Shown: piece after piece, positions 15,519 through 23,401 of the stretch
Numbering within the stretch: the stretch's first letter is position 1
Layout of the letters: every line of letters begins with the position of its first letter
Source of the DNA: Chloroflexota bacterium
GTDB lineage: Bacteria; Chloroflexota; Anaerolineae; Ardenticatenales; JAADHH01
Assembly (NCBI GenBank): GCA_013151955.1
Contig: JAADHH010000079.1
Coordinates: 1-44,193 of the forward strand
Length of the DNA: 44,193 bases
Reading direction: 5' to 3'
The notes under the pieces: model-generated
The model's input: only the letters and a program-made list of their open reading frames with translations
Databases searched by the model: none
Told to the model about the DNA's origin: nothing
Position numbers and translations under genes: made by a program

Positions 15519-16672
15519 AAGTTGTCATGCTCGGCTCATTTCCGCGCGAACCTGATGGCCCGCTTGCCGGCGGCGTGGAGACGGTGATGACGGTTTTGCT
15601 CCCCGAACTACAGATGATGGCAGACTTGACCGTGGAAGTGCTCACCGCTGACCCGACAATTCGGAAACCGGAAACGGACCGCTGGAGGGGCATGACGATC
15701 CACCGGCTGCCACGCCAGCGCATGGGGCACATCACCTTCTATCGGCAGGACAGGCGTGCGATGGGGCGGCTGCTGAACGGGCTGTCGCCCGATCTCGTTC
15801 ATGCCCAGGGATCGGGGATGTACGCCGGCGCTGCCATCGAGAGTGGCTATCCGGCCGTGATCACCATGCACGGGGTCATCTCCCGCGAGGCGGCCCTGGC
15901 ACCATGGAACTGGCGCGGATTGCAGCAGCGCATGGCCGGCCTGTATGAGCGACGATGCCTGGCACGGGTACGCCACCTCATCGCCATCAGCCCTTATGTG
16001 CAAGAAGAATGTCGCAACTGGTCACCGGCCCAAATGTACGGGATCGAAAACCCTATTGCCGACTGGTTCTTTGCGGAGACGGAGACTGCGCCCACCGGTC
16101 GTGTACTCTTTGTGGGCCTGATCCGGCCCCGCAAACGCCTGCTGGACCTCTTGGCGGCCTGGAAAGAGGTGGTGGTCACGCGGCCCCATGCGCGCTTGCA
16201 GATCGCCGGCGACGACACGGTCGCACCGGCTTATGCCGCCGACGTTCGCGAACAGGTGCGGGCGTGGGGATTGGCGGAGTCGGTGCAATTTCTGGATGCT
16301 TTGTCTCCCAGAGAGTTGGTCCGCTACTACCGGGAGTGTGCGTTCCTGGTCTTGCCTTCGGCCCAGGAAACAGCGCCCATGGTCATAGAGGAGGCGATGG
16401 CGGCCGGTAAACCGGTGGTAGCCACCCGGGTTGGTGGCGTGCCCCATCTCGTGGAACATGAACAGACCGGCTTGCTGGCCGAAGTTGGGGATACGCAGGC
16501 TTTGGCCAACGCCATGAACCGTTTGCTGGAGGACACGTCCTTGCGCGCGCGCATGGGCCGGGAAGCACGCCGGCGCGCAGAGAGTCGCTTTCGGGCCGCT
16601 GCCGTAGCTCGCCAGACGCGCCAGGTGTATGATATTGTGATCGATGATAACCCTGAGAACTCTGCAAAGTAG
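15515..16672 (+). CDS. Glycosyltransferase family 4
   Basis: The 385-residue GT-B enzyme starts VKVVMLGSFPREPDGPLAGGVETVM, with the GGVE acceptor-side loop. Later come VLFVGLIRPRKRLLDLLAAW, QIAGDD and ETAPMVIEEAMAAGKPVVATRVGGVPHLVE, the GT4 donor-binding region. GTG 15515 is chosen because it overlaps the upstream stop (GTGA) and gives the family N-terminus; a much longer frame upstream overlaps the polymerase gene and is not coding. It overlaps the following gene by 29 bp. Confidence 0.9.
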   Translation: MKVVMLGSFPREPDGPLAGGVETVMTVLLPELQMMADLTVEVLTADPTIRKPETDRWRGMTIHRLPRQRMGHITFYRQDRRAMGRLLNGLSPDLVHAQGSGMYAGAAIESGYPAVITMHGVISREAALAPWNWRGLQQRMAGLYERRCLARVRHLIAISPYVQEECRNWSPAQMYGIENPIADWFFAETETAPTGRVLFVGLIRPRKRLLDLLAAWKEVVVTRPHARLQIAGDDTVAPAYAADVREQVRAWGLAESVQFLDALSPRELVRYYRECAFLVLPSAQETAPMVIEEAMAAGKPVVATRVGGVPHLVEHEQTGLLAEVGDTQALANAMNRLLEDTSLRARMGREARRRAESRFRAAAVARQTRQVYDIVIDDNPENSAK

Positions 16673-18095
16673 TTTGCAAACCAGTTTCCAAACCAGCCGG
16701 CAGGAACTATTGTGGGCTGTACTGGCCGGGTCCCTGGCCGGCGGCTTGCTTTTGGGCGCGTTGCTCGGCTTTGTAGGCCCGCTCCTGACCATCGCCGCAT
16801 TGCTCGGCCTGGCCGGCGGCCTGTGGATGTTGCGCAGCATGGTATGGGGCTTGACGGCAATGCTGGGGATCGTTATGCTCCTTCCCTTTGCCGTGTTGCC
16901 GGTCAATCTGGGCCTGCAACCGACGTTCCTGGACGTGGCTACGCTGGCGGTCTTCGGTGTGTGGTTCATGGGTACCATGGCCCAAGCGGGAGCGCGAAGA
17001 CTGCGCTTTCCGGCCCTGGCCTGGCTGGTCTCTCTTTTTACCGGCTTGATCTTTCTGACGTTTCTTGCCGGTCTGGCCCACGCCGGCCTGGACAAGAACA
17101 CGTTGCGGCGGTTCCTGGAGTTGGCGCTCAGCATCCTGCTCTATTTTGTGGTGGTAGATGGAATCCAGCGTCGCGATCAGATCGAGTGGTTGGTTCGGGT
17201 ACTCATCCTGGCGGGAACGGCAGCGGCTTTTATCGGCATCGTGCTATACTTCCTGCCCCAAGCATGGAGCGTGCGTATGCTTTCTGCGCTGCGCGTGGTG
17301 GGGTATCCTGCCGGATCAGGAGTGTTGCGCTTTATCGAGGACAACCCCCAACTGGCCCAACGGGCGATATCCACATCGGTCGATCCGAACGTCTTCGGCG
17401 GCATGCTCATTTTGGTGACGGCCCTGACCGCGCCGCAACTCGCCACCCGCCGTCCGCTCTGGCCGCGTTGGTTGATCGTGCCGGCGCTGATCACCATGGG
17501 CGTGGCCATGATCCTGACCTTCTCGCGAGGGTCCATGGCCGGGTTGCTGTTTGCCCTGCTCATCATCGGGGTTGTGCGCTACCGGCGCTGGGTGCCGCTC
17601 ATGATCCTGGTACTCGTGGTCATTCTCATTTTGCCGCAGACGCAGGGTTATGTCCAACACTTCTCGCAAGGTGTGCAAGGCGAAGACCTGGCTACACAAA
17701 TGCGCTTCGGTGAATACAAAGACGCCTGGATACTGATTCGGCGTTATCCATTGCTCGGCGTAGGGTTTGTGGGCACACCCGATATCGATGTGTACATCGG
17801 CGTTTCCAGTGTATATCTCCTCATGGCGGAAGAAATGGGCCTGTTTGGTTTGAGCGTATTTCTGGTCATCATGGGTGCGTTTTTCGGGTGGCTTTTCAAT
17901 ACGTTGCGCAAGTCCCGGGAAACTGGGCTTGAACCGATTTTGCTGGGCCTGGGGGCTGCTTTGGCCGGGGCAATGGTCGGAGGATTGTTCGATCATTACT
18001 TCTTCAACCTCAGTTTCCCGCACGCCTCTACCCTGTTTTGGTTCTATCTGGCGCTGGGCACAGCGACGATATTGGTTATGGAAGAAGAAACGTAG
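16644..18095 (+). CDS. O-antigen ligase/polymerase (Wzy-like) membrane protein, second copy
   Basis: The 483-residue polytopic protein has about ten membrane segments, the motif LTFSRGSMAGLLFALLIIG, and a following loop with MRFGEYKDAWILIRRYPLLGVGFVGTPD and SSVYLLMAEEMGLFG. It belongs to the O-antigen ligase superfamily but is clearly different in sequence from the one at 14076. One of the two may polymerise repeats and the other may ligate polymer to an anchor; sequence alone does not decide. ATG 16644 lies inside the preceding gene and has no strong ribosome site, so the start is uncertain; TTG 16674 is the alternative. Confidence 0.85.
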   Translation: MITLRTLQSSLQTSFQTSRQELLWAVLAGSLAGGLLLGALLGFVGPLLTIAALLGLAGGLWMLRSMVWGLTAMLGIVMLLPFAVLPVNLGLQPTFLDVATLAVFGVWFMGTMAQAGARRLRFPALAWLVSLFTGLIFLTFLAGLAHAGLDKNTLRRFLELALSILLYFVVVDGIQRRDQIEWLVRVLILAGTAAAFIGIVLYFLPQAWSVRMLSALRVVGYPAGSGVLRFIEDNPQLAQRAISTSVDPNVFGGMLILVTALTAPQLATRRPLWPRWLIVPALITMGVAMILTFSRGSMAGLLFALLIIGVVRYRRWVPLMILVLVVILILPQTQGYVQHFSQGVQGEDLATQMRFGEYKDAWILIRRYPLLGVGFVGTPDIDVYIGVSSVYLLMAEEMGLFGLSVFLVIMGAFFGWLFNTLRKSRETGLEPILLGLGAALAGAMVGGLFDHYFFNLSFPHASTLFWFYLALGTATILVMEEET

Positions 18096-18096
18096 T

Positions 18097-18116
18097 GCCG
18101 GAACCCCTATTCCGGC
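18097..18116 (+). terminator. Small hairpin after the second polymerase gene
   Basis: GCCGGAA and TTCCGGC pair around a CCCCTA loop two bases after the polymerase stop. No U-tract follows, so it may only weakly attenuate transcription into the lipoprotein gene. Confidence 0.35.
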
Positions 18117-18147
18117 TCCAACGCCTTTCTGAATGGAGGGAAGAGTC

Positions 18148-18555
18148 ATGGACATCGACAAATATCGACGATACGTTCTCGTGATCGTTGCCTTGACTGC
18201 GATTTTGGCAGTCGTCACGGGCTGTGGCGGGGGGAGCAAAAGCAGTCTGCGGGACACGCTGCGGCAGTATCTTTACGAGAAGCAGCCTTCCACGGCCTCG
18301 GAGTTCATCTCCTTTGCGAACAAAGAGTTGACCGGCTACACCTCCCGTCAGATTCTGGACGCGCTGTATGACGAAGGGAAACACCAGGCCGCGTTGGGTC
18401 ATCCCAGCGCAGTTGGCGTACTCAGTCAATTTGCAGCCGGTTACGCCAGCACCAAGGGCGCTTCCTACGATTCAGCGCCGTGGGTCAAGCTGCAAGAAAA
18501 GGCGATCAAGAAACGGATCGGTAAGGAAACACCGACCAGCCTTTGGGGAAAATAG
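18148..18555 (+). CDS. Small predicted lipoprotein
   Basis: The 135-residue protein has a lipoprotein signal: basic KYRRY, a hydrophobic stretch to residue 21, and the lipobox VTGC with Cys26 followed by glycines. The mature part is mostly helical and polar (RDTLRQYLYEKQPS, SRQILDALYDEGKHQAAL) and matches no family I know. ATG 18148 sits 4-5 bases after GGAGGGAAG. It follows the polysaccharide genes by 52 bp in the same direction and may be an accessory surface component. Confidence 0.75.
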   Translation: MDIDKYRRYVLVIVALTAILAVVTGCGGGSKSSLRDTLRQYLYEKQPSTASEFISFANKELTGYTSRQILDALYDEGKHQAALGHPSAVGVLSQFAAGYASTKGASYDSAPWVKLQEKAIKKRIGKETPTSLWGK

Positions 18556-18653
18556 CTCCCTTTCACAGATGTTCGCGCCATAAGCGCCTACGCATTGTCC
18601 GAGACTTCGCCCAGACGATGTGGCCCCCGACGGGGCAGTTGACAAAGGGGCAG

Positions 18654-18734
18654 GGGACACAGATTCCCGCAGGCTTCGCACACAGATTTTTCCTGAATTT
18701 TTTATCTGTGATTCTCTGTGGGAATCTGTGTCCC
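18654..18734. repeat. Long perfect-ended palindrome, CACAGAT family
   Basis: GGGACACAGATTCCC at 18654-18668 is exactly inverted as GGGAATCTGTGTCCC at 18720-18734, with nested CACAGAT/ATCTGTG and T-rich sequence in the middle. It lies between converging genes and could end transcription from both sides. A related half-element is at 36988-37040. Confidence 0.7.
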
Positions 18735-18758
18735 ATTTATTCTTTCTCCGACAGCCTG

Positions 18759-19607
18759 CTAGTCGCCGAGCAAGCTGCCCAGGTTGATATTGGTGAGGCC
18801 GCCGGGCCCTTTGCCACCCATTTGCGGCATGTACTCACCGACCTTTTTCGCCAGGTTCATCATCGGCATGGTCTGTAGCCAGACCCGGCCGGGGCCACGA
18901 AGCGTGGCCAGGAAGAGACCCTCTCCGCCCAGGAGGATGTTCTTGAACCCCTTTACGATTTCGACATCGAAACTGACCGTGGGTTCCAATATTCCGACGT
19001 GGCCGGTATCCACACGCAGCAGCTCCCCGGGGCCTAACGTATATTCGACGACTTCGCCATCCATCTCCACGAAAGCGAGCCCGGGGCCGGTTATGCGCTG
19101 CATGATGAACCCCTCTCCCCCGAAGAGGCCGGCACCCAGACGTTTGCGGAAGTGAATGTCCAGGTCCACGCCCTTCTCCGCGCACATGAAGGCATCCTTT
19201 TGGACGATGAGACTCTCCCCGGCATCGAGTTGGAAGGGAATGATCTTTCCTGGGAATTCTGAGGCAAAGGTCACACTGCCCGCACCTCCCCGGCTGGCAA
19301 AATTGACGATGAAGAGCGATTCGCCGGAGATAGCGCGCTTGAACATTTTTCCCAGGCCCCCGCCGGTGCTCGTCTCCATCTCGATGTTGCCGGTCATCCA
19401 GGACATGCCCCCCGATTCGGAGTAGACGGTTTGCCCCGGCTGCAGATCAATGGTGACCACGGGCATAATCGTACCCTCTATCCGGTAGGCAAGGTTCCCC
19501 GTGGGGCGGAGGGGAGCATCTCCGCCCCCTCCCAGCGGAGCATTGCAAGAGGGACAAGTCTGGGCACCTGATTCTACGGTCGTTCCACAATTCGAACACT
19601 GCGGCAT
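18759..19607 (-). CDS. AIM24/TIGR00266 family protein with N-terminal zinc ribbon
   Basis: The 282-residue protein opens with a zinc-ribbon ([18 protein letters not shown], two CxxC pairs) and continues as a beta-rich AIM24/TIGR00266 domain with repeated glycine-rich turns ([47 protein letters not shown]). The biochemical role of this family is unknown; no signal peptide is present. ATG 19607 is preceded by AAAGGAG. It lies 51 bp downstream of the cupin gene on the same strand, so the two are probably co-transcribed. Confidence 0.88.
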   Translation of the reverse strand: MPQCSNCGTTVESGAQTCPSCNAPLGGGGDAPLRPTGNLAYRIEGTIMPVVTIDLQPGQTVYSESGGMSWMTGNIEMETSTGGGLGKMFKRAISGESLFIVNFASRGGAGSVTFASEFPGKIIPFQLDAGESLIVQKDAFMCAEKGVDLDIHFRKRLGAGLFGGEGFIMQRITGPGLAFVEMDGEVVEYTLGPGELLRVDTGHVGILEPTVSFDVEIVKGFKNILLGGEGLFLATLRGPGRVWLQTMPMMNLAKKVGEYMPQMGGKGPGGLTNINLGSLLGD

Positions 19608-19658
19608 GACAATCTCCTTTCTTTTCTCAGAGAAGTTGAACCTCTTCCTTCTAACCTT

Positions 19659-20036
19659 CTAACTGTAGAGTGCTTCGTACTCTTCGCGCACCGGCGAAAA
19701 GACGTCCAGAACCACGCAGCCGTTTTCTCCGCCACGAGCTCCATGGGGAGCATGAGGGGGTATGCGGTATGCGTCGCCGGCCTGCAAACGACGACGGTCT
19801 TCCCCGATCCAGAACTCCGCATCGCCTTCGAGAATGAGGCCGAGTTGTTCGTGGGGGTGGCTATGCTCGGGAACCAGCGCTCCCGGGGCAATGGTTACGT
19901 AGCTCAAAGTCGTGGCGCTCCCGCTGAAGATGCGGATGTGGACATTGTCCACAATCTCCTTGGGGTCTATGTCACCCATCGTGTAGTAGCGCGGTTCAAA
20001 AGCATAGCCGGTGCTCACCGTTCCATCTTTGCTCAC
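19659..20036 (-). CDS. Single-domain cupin protein
   Basis: The 125-residue protein contains cupin motif 1, PEHSHPHEQLGLILEGDAEF (His, His and Gln/Glu metal ligands), and motif 2, YRIPPHAPHGARGGENG. It probably binds a divalent metal and a small ligand; no specific reaction can be assigned. It starts at a GTG behind GAAAGGAG. A MITE-like element lies 29 bp upstream, within its likely control region. Confidence 0.88.
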   Translation of the reverse strand: MSKDGTVSTGYAFEPRYYTMGDIDPKEIVDNVHIRIFSGSATTLSYVTIAPGALVPEHSHPHEQLGLILEGDAEFWIGEDRRRLQAGDAYRIPPHAPHGARGGENGCVVLDVFSPVREEYEALYS

Positions 20037-20064
20037 AGTTTTCTCCTTTCACCTTCGAAAAAAG

Positions 20065-20155
20065 GTACTTCTCAATAATTCGGGGTAGGGGCATGGCCTT
20101 GCGCCTGCCCCGTAGGGCGACCGCAAGGGTGCGCCCCTACTTTTTGAGAAGATAC
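20065..20155. mobile_element. MITE-like palindromic element, subfamily B, copy 1
   Basis: The ends are GTACTTCTCAAT and TTGAGAAGATAC, the left one missing two bases of the family end. The interior has GTAGGGGC/GCCCCTAC arms and CCTTGCGC/GACCGCAAGG hairpins and differs from subfamily A. GAAAAAAG is directly repeated at 20057-20064 and 20156-20163, an 8-bp duplication. The copy at 37126-37217 is very similar in the opposite orientation. Confidence 0.85.
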
Positions 20156-20215
20156 GAAAAAAGCCAAAAACAGTCCGTCAGCCACAGGCAAAGCCTCCAG
20201 CGTGATGATGCTTGT

Positions 20216-21007
20216 TCACAACGACAATCCCAGATCGTCTCTGAGTTTGGGCAGCACAGCTTGAGCCCCTTCGCGACCCAGGTTCAATAGGTCCTGGCGG
20301 CGACTGAAGTCGGCAAAGGAGAAACTGCCCACGGCCGGGGCGACGAGGCAATCTACCTCCTCTGGCCGGGGTTGTGTGCCACGCACCATCAGGAAGAGGG
20401 CCATCTGCCATAGATCCACCACGTTGGCCGGGCGTGGCATCTCCGATGGAGGGGGTACCAGGTCAATCGCGATCACGTAGTCACACCCGGCAGCCAGCAA
20501 CACGGATACCGGAAGGTTATTCACAACGCCGCCATCAACCAGCATTCTATCGTCTTGCTCAAAGGGGGCAAACAGGCCCGGAAAGGCAGCGCTCGCTCGC
20601 ACAGCAGGTCCCAACGGCCCCTCGTCGATCACAATCTCCGTGCCGGTGAGGATGTCGCAAGTTACGACAGCCAAAGGGACTTTCAAGTCCTCGAAAGTTT
20701 GGCAGCCGGTCTCTTTGGTCACAAAATCTTCCAGGGGGGTTGTATCGAAGAGAGAAAGGAACGGAATTGTAGGACGCAACAAACGGTGCCAACCTATGTG
20801 GCTGGCCAAATTCACCATGCTGTCGATGGAAAGGTTGGCACAATAGCCGGCCCCGACAATCGCCCCGGCGGAGACCCCGGCCACCATGTCTGCACGGACG
20901 CCCGCCTTGGTCAATATGTCCAAAGCGCCAATGTGCGCGATACCCCGGGCACCTCCCCCACCGAGTGCCAGCCCGATTTTCTTCCTCGCCGGTCTATCGC
21001 CGTTCAT
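20216..21007 (-). CDS. Patatin-like phospholipase
   Basis: This is a 263-residue serine hydrolase of the RssA/patatin type. The oxyanion motif GGGGARG is at residues 16-22, the nucleophile elbow GVSAG at 44-48 (Ser46), and the catalytic Asp in VDGG at residue 158. It has no signal peptide, so it acts inside the cell, probably on lipid acyl esters; substrate unknown. ATG 21007 overlaps the folK stop as ATGA, which favours it over an upstream in-frame ATG at 21046 inside folK. Confidence 0.92.
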   Translation of the reverse strand: MNGDRPARKKIGLALGGGGARGIAHIGALDILTKAGVRADMVAGVSAGAIVGAGYCANLSIDSMVNLASHIGWHRLLRPTIPFLSLFDTTPLEDFVTKETGCQTFEDLKVPLAVVTCDILTGTEIVIDEGPLGPAVRASAAFPGLFAPFEQDDRMLVDGGVVNNLPVSVLLAAGCDYVIAIDLVPPPSEMPRPANVVDLWQMALFLMVRGTQPRPEEVDCLVAPAVGSFSFADFSRRQDLLNLGREGAQAVLPKLRDDLGLSL

Positions 21008-21558
21008 GGCCCAGGCTCCGCCACGCGATTGCCAATAGCATCCCATGCCCGCGCGACGAAATCACGTTGAACGTTTAGGATTCCTTTGGGACCCGGCAAA
21101 TCCCCCAGCATTTCGGCGACCGAGAGGCCGCTTTGCGGATGGATCAGGGTCGGAGCGATCTCGTGCAGGGGTACCAGCACAAATCCTCGTTCGGCCAAAC
21201 GGGGATGGGGAATAGTAAGAACGTCCGTTTGCATCTCCAGATCGTCATAGAAGAGGATGTCCAGATCTACGGTGCGTGGGCCATAGCGAACCCTGCTCGC
21301 TTGCCGGCCCAGGTCGCGTTCCAGCCCCTGGAGAAAGGTCAGCAAAAGAGGGGGGGACAAGGCCGTGCGTGCACAGCAGACCGCATTCAAGAAGGCCGGC
21401 TGGTCTGTGTAGTACGCGGGCGTTGTCTCGTAGGCAGATGATATCGCCACCGGCTGCACGCGCGGGGGGAGTGCGGAGAGCGCGGCCAGCAAATGGGCTT
21501 GGCGATTTCCGATGTTCGATCCCAAAGCCAAACAGACCGAATGGCCGGTTACGTCCAC
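21004..21558 (-). CDS. folK: HPPK, folate pyrophosphokinase
   Basis: FolK transfers pyrophosphate from ATP to 6-hydroxymethyl-7,8-dihydropterin in folate synthesis. Motifs seen are LALGSNIGNRQAHL at the start, RYGPRTVDLDILFYDD (the two metal-binding Asp in DLD) and IPHPRLAERGFVLVPLHEIAP. GTG 21558 gives 184 residues, slightly long for HPPK, and overlaps the upstream pterin gene by 10 bp; the ribosome site there is weak. Its 3' end overlaps the patatin gene. No folB or folP is in the window. Confidence 0.92.
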   Translation of the reverse strand: MDVTGHSVCLALGSNIGNRQAHLLAALSALPPRVQPVAISSAYETTPAYYTDQPAFLNAVCCARTALSPPLLLTFLQGLERDLGRQASRVRYGPRTVDLDILFYDDLEMQTDVLTIPHPRLAERGFVLVPLHEIAPTLIHPQSGLSVAEMLGDLPGPKGILNVQRDFVARAWDAIGNRVAEPGP

Positions 21559-22043
21559 GTTATTTCTTCGCGCAGGGTGGCACGCTGACCAAAAGATTCC
21601 TCCACGCCGACTTCGACAGCAGCGATGTGGGTAGCCTGTTCGCTCGAAAGAAACTCCCGTATGCCTTGGGCAAACCACTTTGCCAGCATCTCTGCTGTGG
21701 TGTTGGGAATCTCCAACAAGACAACATCCTGTTTGGGAAAGGAATACTTTCGCGACTGATAGTGTACCGTGACGTTTTGTCCTTCGTTTTTGATCTCCAA
21801 CAGCGGGTTTTGCGTGGGCAATAGTGTACGATGATCCAACTCATTCACCAGGTCACGCAAACGCTCTTTGAGGATCACGAAGTCATAGACGATAGCGTGC
21901 TCTGCCAGGTTGCCGTGGAGTGTAGTGGTCAAACGATAGTTGTGGCCATGCAAGTGTTCGCATCGCCCCTCGCCGTAGGTGACGAAGTGGGCTGCGCAAA
22001 ACACAAGGTAGTCTTTTGTTACCTGAACGCTATAACTTTTCAT
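21549..22043 (-). CDS. queD: 6-pyruvoyltetrahydropterin synthase / QueD family (COG0720)
   Basis: The 164-residue tunnelling-fold enzyme acts on 7,8-dihydroneopterin triphosphate. Zinc ligands are His19 (AAHF) and His32/His34 (LHGH). The catalytic segment reads CEHLHGH, with Cys28 as in QueD/PTPS enzymes and Glu29 beside it. Within this family Cys marks queuosine- or biopterin-type chemistry, and Glu is associated with PTPS-III, which makes 6-hydroxymethylpterin for folate in place of FolB. Adjacency to folK supports a folate role here, so the queD symbol is provisional. ATG 22043 has only a weak AGAGG upstream. Confidence 0.85.
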   Translation of the reverse strand: MKSYSVQVTKDYLVFCAAHFVTYGEGRCEHLHGHNYRLTTTLHGNLAEHAIVYDFVILKERLRDLVNELDHRTLLPTQNPLLEIKNEGQNVTVHYQSRKYSFPKQDVVLLEIPNTTAEMLAKWFAQGIREFLSSEQATHIAAVEVGVEESFGQRATLREEITWT

Positions 22044-22437
22044 AATTTATGCCTCTTCTGGTATGGGGTAGTCTACTACCTGGGTGTTGGTAAACATCAT
22101 GAACTATGCCAGATTGTGTCGCTGTTGTCCCCGGCCACCTTAATACAACGACTTCTTCTCGCAACTCGTTTTGTGTAGCCGTAGCAAACCGGGTGCGGAA
22201 TAAATCGATTCGTTCAACCTGATAGCCTTCCCTTTCGGCTATCTCGGCCAAAATTTGCCCGGTTCTAATCATGACACGCAAATAGGAGGCTTGATCGCCA
22301 ACCACATAAGCTAATTTGGCCCCAGGTTTTAGCACTCTGGTCAACTCCGAAAGGTGGCGAGCCATACCACCAAAGTAAAGTTTGGTGACTCTTGCATATA
22401 TCCTTCTGTACCTGGGAAATATCGTCGAAGCAACGAC
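22030..22437 (-). pseudogene. Remnant of a DNA methyltransferase (C-terminal part)
   Basis: The minus strand encodes TKLYFGGMARHLSELTRVLKPG, then GAKLAYVVGDQASYLRV, RTGQILAEIAE, DLFRTRFATAT and LREEVVVLRWPG. These match the end of site-specific DNA methyltransferases. The N-terminal catalytic region is missing: reading upstream in frame, TAA appears at about 22438-22440. The C-terminal tail reads on into the queD start. It is therefore a truncated remnant lying between a promoter and queD. Confidence 0.7.
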
Positions 22438-22461
22438 GCGAAGTTACAGGAAATTGTAGAC

Positions 22462-22490
22462 AGTATACCCCCTGTTTCCGGCTCTGTCAA
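22462..22490 (-). promoter_or_regulatory. Sigma-70 type promoter upstream of the methyltransferase remnant and queD-folK-patatin
   Basis: On the minus strand TTGACA (22485-22490) and TATACT (22462-22467) are 17 bp apart. Transcription would start near 22455 and run through the remnant into queD. Confidence 0.75.
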
Positions 22491-22551
22491 ATGAGCAGGT
22501 GGCAGCGGGGGGCCGTCATTTTTTTGCGTTTGGGGCTGGCAAGAGGGGCCG

Positions 22552-22582
22552 CGCCGGAATGGGGATTCCGGCGCTACGGTCA
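22552..22582. repeat. Double-hairpin repeat, partial copy
   Basis: On the minus strand TGACCGTAGCGCCGGAAT CCCC ATTCCGGC matches the second hairpin and linker of the repeats at 35990 and 41077. The first hairpin is missing here. Confidence 0.6.
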
Positions 22583-22655
22583 TGCGCAATCCTGCGGCGA
22601 GCTGGTACGCTTATTCCCCCAAAATGCGAAACTTTGCCGCACACCCGCTTGTGTT

Positions 22656-23360
22656 CTATTTCGGGAAGGTTGAACGGACGCCAACAATGCTCAACAGTTC
22701 CTGCAAATGGTTGATCTCATAGCAAATTGTGACATCCTGATTTTGTGGTCTGCGCGTTGGGTTGAACCAGCATGTATCAATTCCGTACGCATTGCCCCCT
22801 TTCATGTCGGCGGTCAGGCTGTCGCCAACGATCAGGACCTCTTCTTTTTGGGGCCATCCCATTCTCTCAAAGGCCGCGTCAAAGATCCCCCGGGCCGGTT
22901 TGGCGGAACCGACTTCGTCGGAGATCACAACGTCCGCGAAATAGTGGCCGATTGCCGAGTTCGCCAGCCGTGGTCGCTGCACGCTTTTTAGCCCATTCGT
23001 AATGATGACCTGTCCGACGGTGCCGTGGAGCGACCTCACAACCTCTTCCGCGCCTTCGATGGTGCCCGACTGTTCTGAGAGGCATTGCAAATACGTTTCA
23101 CTAAACCGGCCAGAGTCTGTTGCAGCGTCGACCTCCTCAAATAACTGACGAAACCGGCTGGTGCGAAGCATTTCCTTGGTGATTTCGCCCTTTTCGTATG
23201 CCCTCCAAGCCCGCCTGTTGATTCTTCTGTAAATCTCTGCGTAGCCGGGCTCGAAAGTGAGTCCACGCTTGCGAAACGCCTGTTGCAGTGCGATAGCCTC
23301 CGCGCGTTCGTAATCGAAAAGCGTGCCATCCGCGTCGAAAAGAATCCAGTTGTATCTCAT
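22656..23360 (-). CDS. HAD hydrolase, YjjG-like nucleotidase
   Basis: The 234-residue HAD-superfamily phosphatase has the nucleophile motif FDADGTLFDYERAEA (Asp9, Asp11), motif II IITNG, Lys in SAKPARGIFD and motif IV VGDSLTADMKGG. The DYxxAE cap sequence and TCWFNPTRRP near the end are typical of YjjG-type pyrimidine nucleotidases, which remove phosphate from (non-canonical) pyrimidine nucleotides. ATG 23360 follows GGAGC. It lies 41 bp downstream of trpGD and may be co-transcribed with it. Confidence 0.88.
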   Translation of the reverse strand: MRYNWILFDADGTLFDYERAEAIALQQAFRKRGLTFEPGYAEIYRRINRRAWRAYEKGEITKEMLRTSRFRQLFEEVDAATDSGRFSETYLQCLSEQSGTIEGAEEVVRSLHGTVGQVIITNGLKSVQRPRLANSAIGHYFADVVISDEVGSAKPARGIFDAAFERMGWPQKEEVLIVGDSLTADMKGGNAYGIDTCWFNPTRRPQNQDVTICYEINHLQELLSIVGVRSTFPK

Positions 23361-23401
23361 AAGTAGCGCTCCATTTTCGCCTTTTGCACCAGGCCAGGAC
23401 A

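Noticed and set aside
18654-18734. Small RNA gene
   Set aside because: Only a palindrome between convergent genes; no promoter was seen, so repeat/terminator is the simpler reading.
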